Of a DNA stretch of 64,000 bases, positions 63,523 to 64,000 are shown in pieces. The stretch comes from Streptomyces eurythermus (GTDB lineage Bacteria > Actinomycetota > Actinomycetes > Streptomycetales > Streptomycetaceae). A program made the translations under genes and the position numbers. Below the pieces are notes generated by a model that did not search any database, was not told the DNA's origin, and saw nothing but the letters and a program-made list of their open reading frames with translations. The DNA lies in assembly GCF_014649115.1 (NCBI RefSeq), contig NZ_BMSK01000003.1, positions 62,001 through 126,000 on the forward strand, given 5' to 3'. Position 1 is the first letter of the stretch, and each line of letters begins with the position of its first letter.

Positions 63523-64000
63523 ATGGATCCTCTGCCCACCCCGCAGACCCAGTCCGGCCGCGACGGGCTCGCCGCGCTGCTCGCTCGGCCCCGCACCGCG
63601 CTGATCGGCCTGGACTTCGACGGCACCCTCGCCCCCATCGTCGCCGACCCCGAGCAGGCCCGCGCCCACCCCGGCGCCGTCCCCGCGCTGGCCGCCCTCG
63701 CCCCCGAGATCGCCTCCGTCGCCGTGATCACCGGCCGCCCGCCCGAGGTCGCCGTCCGCTACGGCGGCTTCGCCGGCGTCCCCGGTCTGGAGCACCTCAC
63801 CGTCCTCGGCCACTACGGCGCCGAACGCTGGGACGCGGCCACCGGCACCGTCACCGCACCGCCACCGCACCCCGGCGTGGCCGCCGCCCGCGCCGAGCTG
63901 CCCCGCCTGCTGGAGCGGGCCGGCACCGGCGAGGGCATCTGGATCGAGGAGAAGGGCCGGGCGCTCGCGGTGCACACCCGCCGGGCCGCCGACCCCCAAG
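63523..64000 (+). CDS. otsB: Trehalose-6-phosphate phosphatase, N-terminal part (runs off window)
   Basis: The frame opens with MDPLPTPQTQSGRDGLAALL and stays open to the window end (159 codons seen). The HAD phosphatase motif I is GLDFDGTLAPIV (D-x-D-G-T near residue 30) and motif II is VAVITGRPPEVAV. LTVLGHYGAERWD is the OtsB-specific continuation. The enzyme removes phosphate from trehalose-6-phosphate. Motifs III and IV lie beyond the window. It is usually paired with otsA upstream, but here DUF3263 precedes it. Confidence 0.9.
   Translation, partial: MDPLPTPQTQSGRDGLAALLARPRTALIGLDFDGTLAPIVADPEQARAHPGAVPALAALAPEIASVAVITGRPPEVAVRYGGFAGVPGLEHLTVLGHYGAERWDAATGTVTAPPPHPGVAAARAELPRLLERAGTGEGIWIEEKGRALAVHTRRAADPQ

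Overview
This window is chromosomal DNA from a Streptomyces (or a very close actinomycete). The DNA is very GC-rich with strong G/C third-position bias, and many starts are GTG or TTG. Lineage markers include MshA (mycothiol synthesis), PhoR-PhoP-PhoU, CarD, MsiK, a CdgB-type diguanylate cyclase, XRE-DUF5753/DUF397 pairs, DUF3263 and a DasR-type GlcNAc locus. Gene order from mshA through gpm, phoU-phoRP, carD-ispDF-cysS-rlmB, msiK-tRNA-Thr and cdgB to nagA-nagK-otsB matches what I recall of the Streptomyces core chromosome. The species cannot be named from sequence alone.

Layout. 1-6.4 kb: tail of a HelD/UvrD-like helicase, a UvrA paralogue, a DUF6461 protein, an acetyltransferase, an HTH regulator with a perfect palindrome upstream, an HbhA-like protein and DUF2516. 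6.4-17.2 kb: a response-regulator/PP2C phosphatase, an NlpC/P60 hydrolase, a methyltransferase, mshA with a YbjN partner, an AraC regulator divergent from a DUF2000 gene, a seven-copy degenerate tandem repeat, an AhpD-like protein, an MFS transporter and phosphoglycerate mutase. 17.4-24.1 kb is the accessory part. It holds a DUF1963 / SLOG-like / HATPase gene set, a GntR regulator flanked by two copies of its probable operator, a divergent DUF1152 gene, and a clearly lower-GC two-gene unit encoding a ParA ATPase and a PIN-domain protein, followed by a gene-poor stretch.

24-40 kb is conserved: a small nickel-binding-type protein beside a cysteine-rich peptide, phoU, a PHO box, phoR-phoP, a lipoprotein, carD, ispD-ispF (non-mevalonate isoprenoid pathway), a PPOX flavoprotein, cysS, rlmB, a DoxX membrane protein, a sugar nucleotidyltransferase, msiK with a dre-like element, and tRNA-Thr(TGT). 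40-53.8 kb is mostly surface and regulatory genes: an aminoglycoside-phosphotransferase-like kinase, a rhomboid-like protease, an amine oxidase, a pentapeptide-repeat protein, a secreted M1 peptidase, a beta/gamma-crystallin-like secreted protein, a 1086-residue adhesin with six nearly identical SpaA/CnaB repeats, two DUF397 genes behind an XRE regulator, a divergent trio of small unknown genes, TerD, ArfB and an ECF sigma factor. 53.8-64 kb: a 32-bp G-rich minisatellite, an acetyltransferase, a flavin reductase, cdgB, a membrane-anchored carbohydrate-binding protein, a PfkB hexose kinase, nagA-nagK divergent from a sugar-binding lipoprotein with two dre-like DasR sites between them, DUF3263, and the start of otsB.

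The regulatory logic visible in the DNA is phosphate control (PHO box at phoU/phoR), amino-sugar control (dre-like elements at nagK/sugar-binding protein and at msiK), a GntR circuit with matching operators, and a possible BldD-type palindrome before cdgB. The best candidates for something undescribed are the low-GC ParA-PIN pair, the GntR-controlled SLOG/HATPase/DUF1963/DUF1152 cluster, the cysteine-rich peptide beside the nickel-binding-type protein, and the XRE-DUF397-DUF397 locus with its divergent trio. Functional statements about these four are inference.
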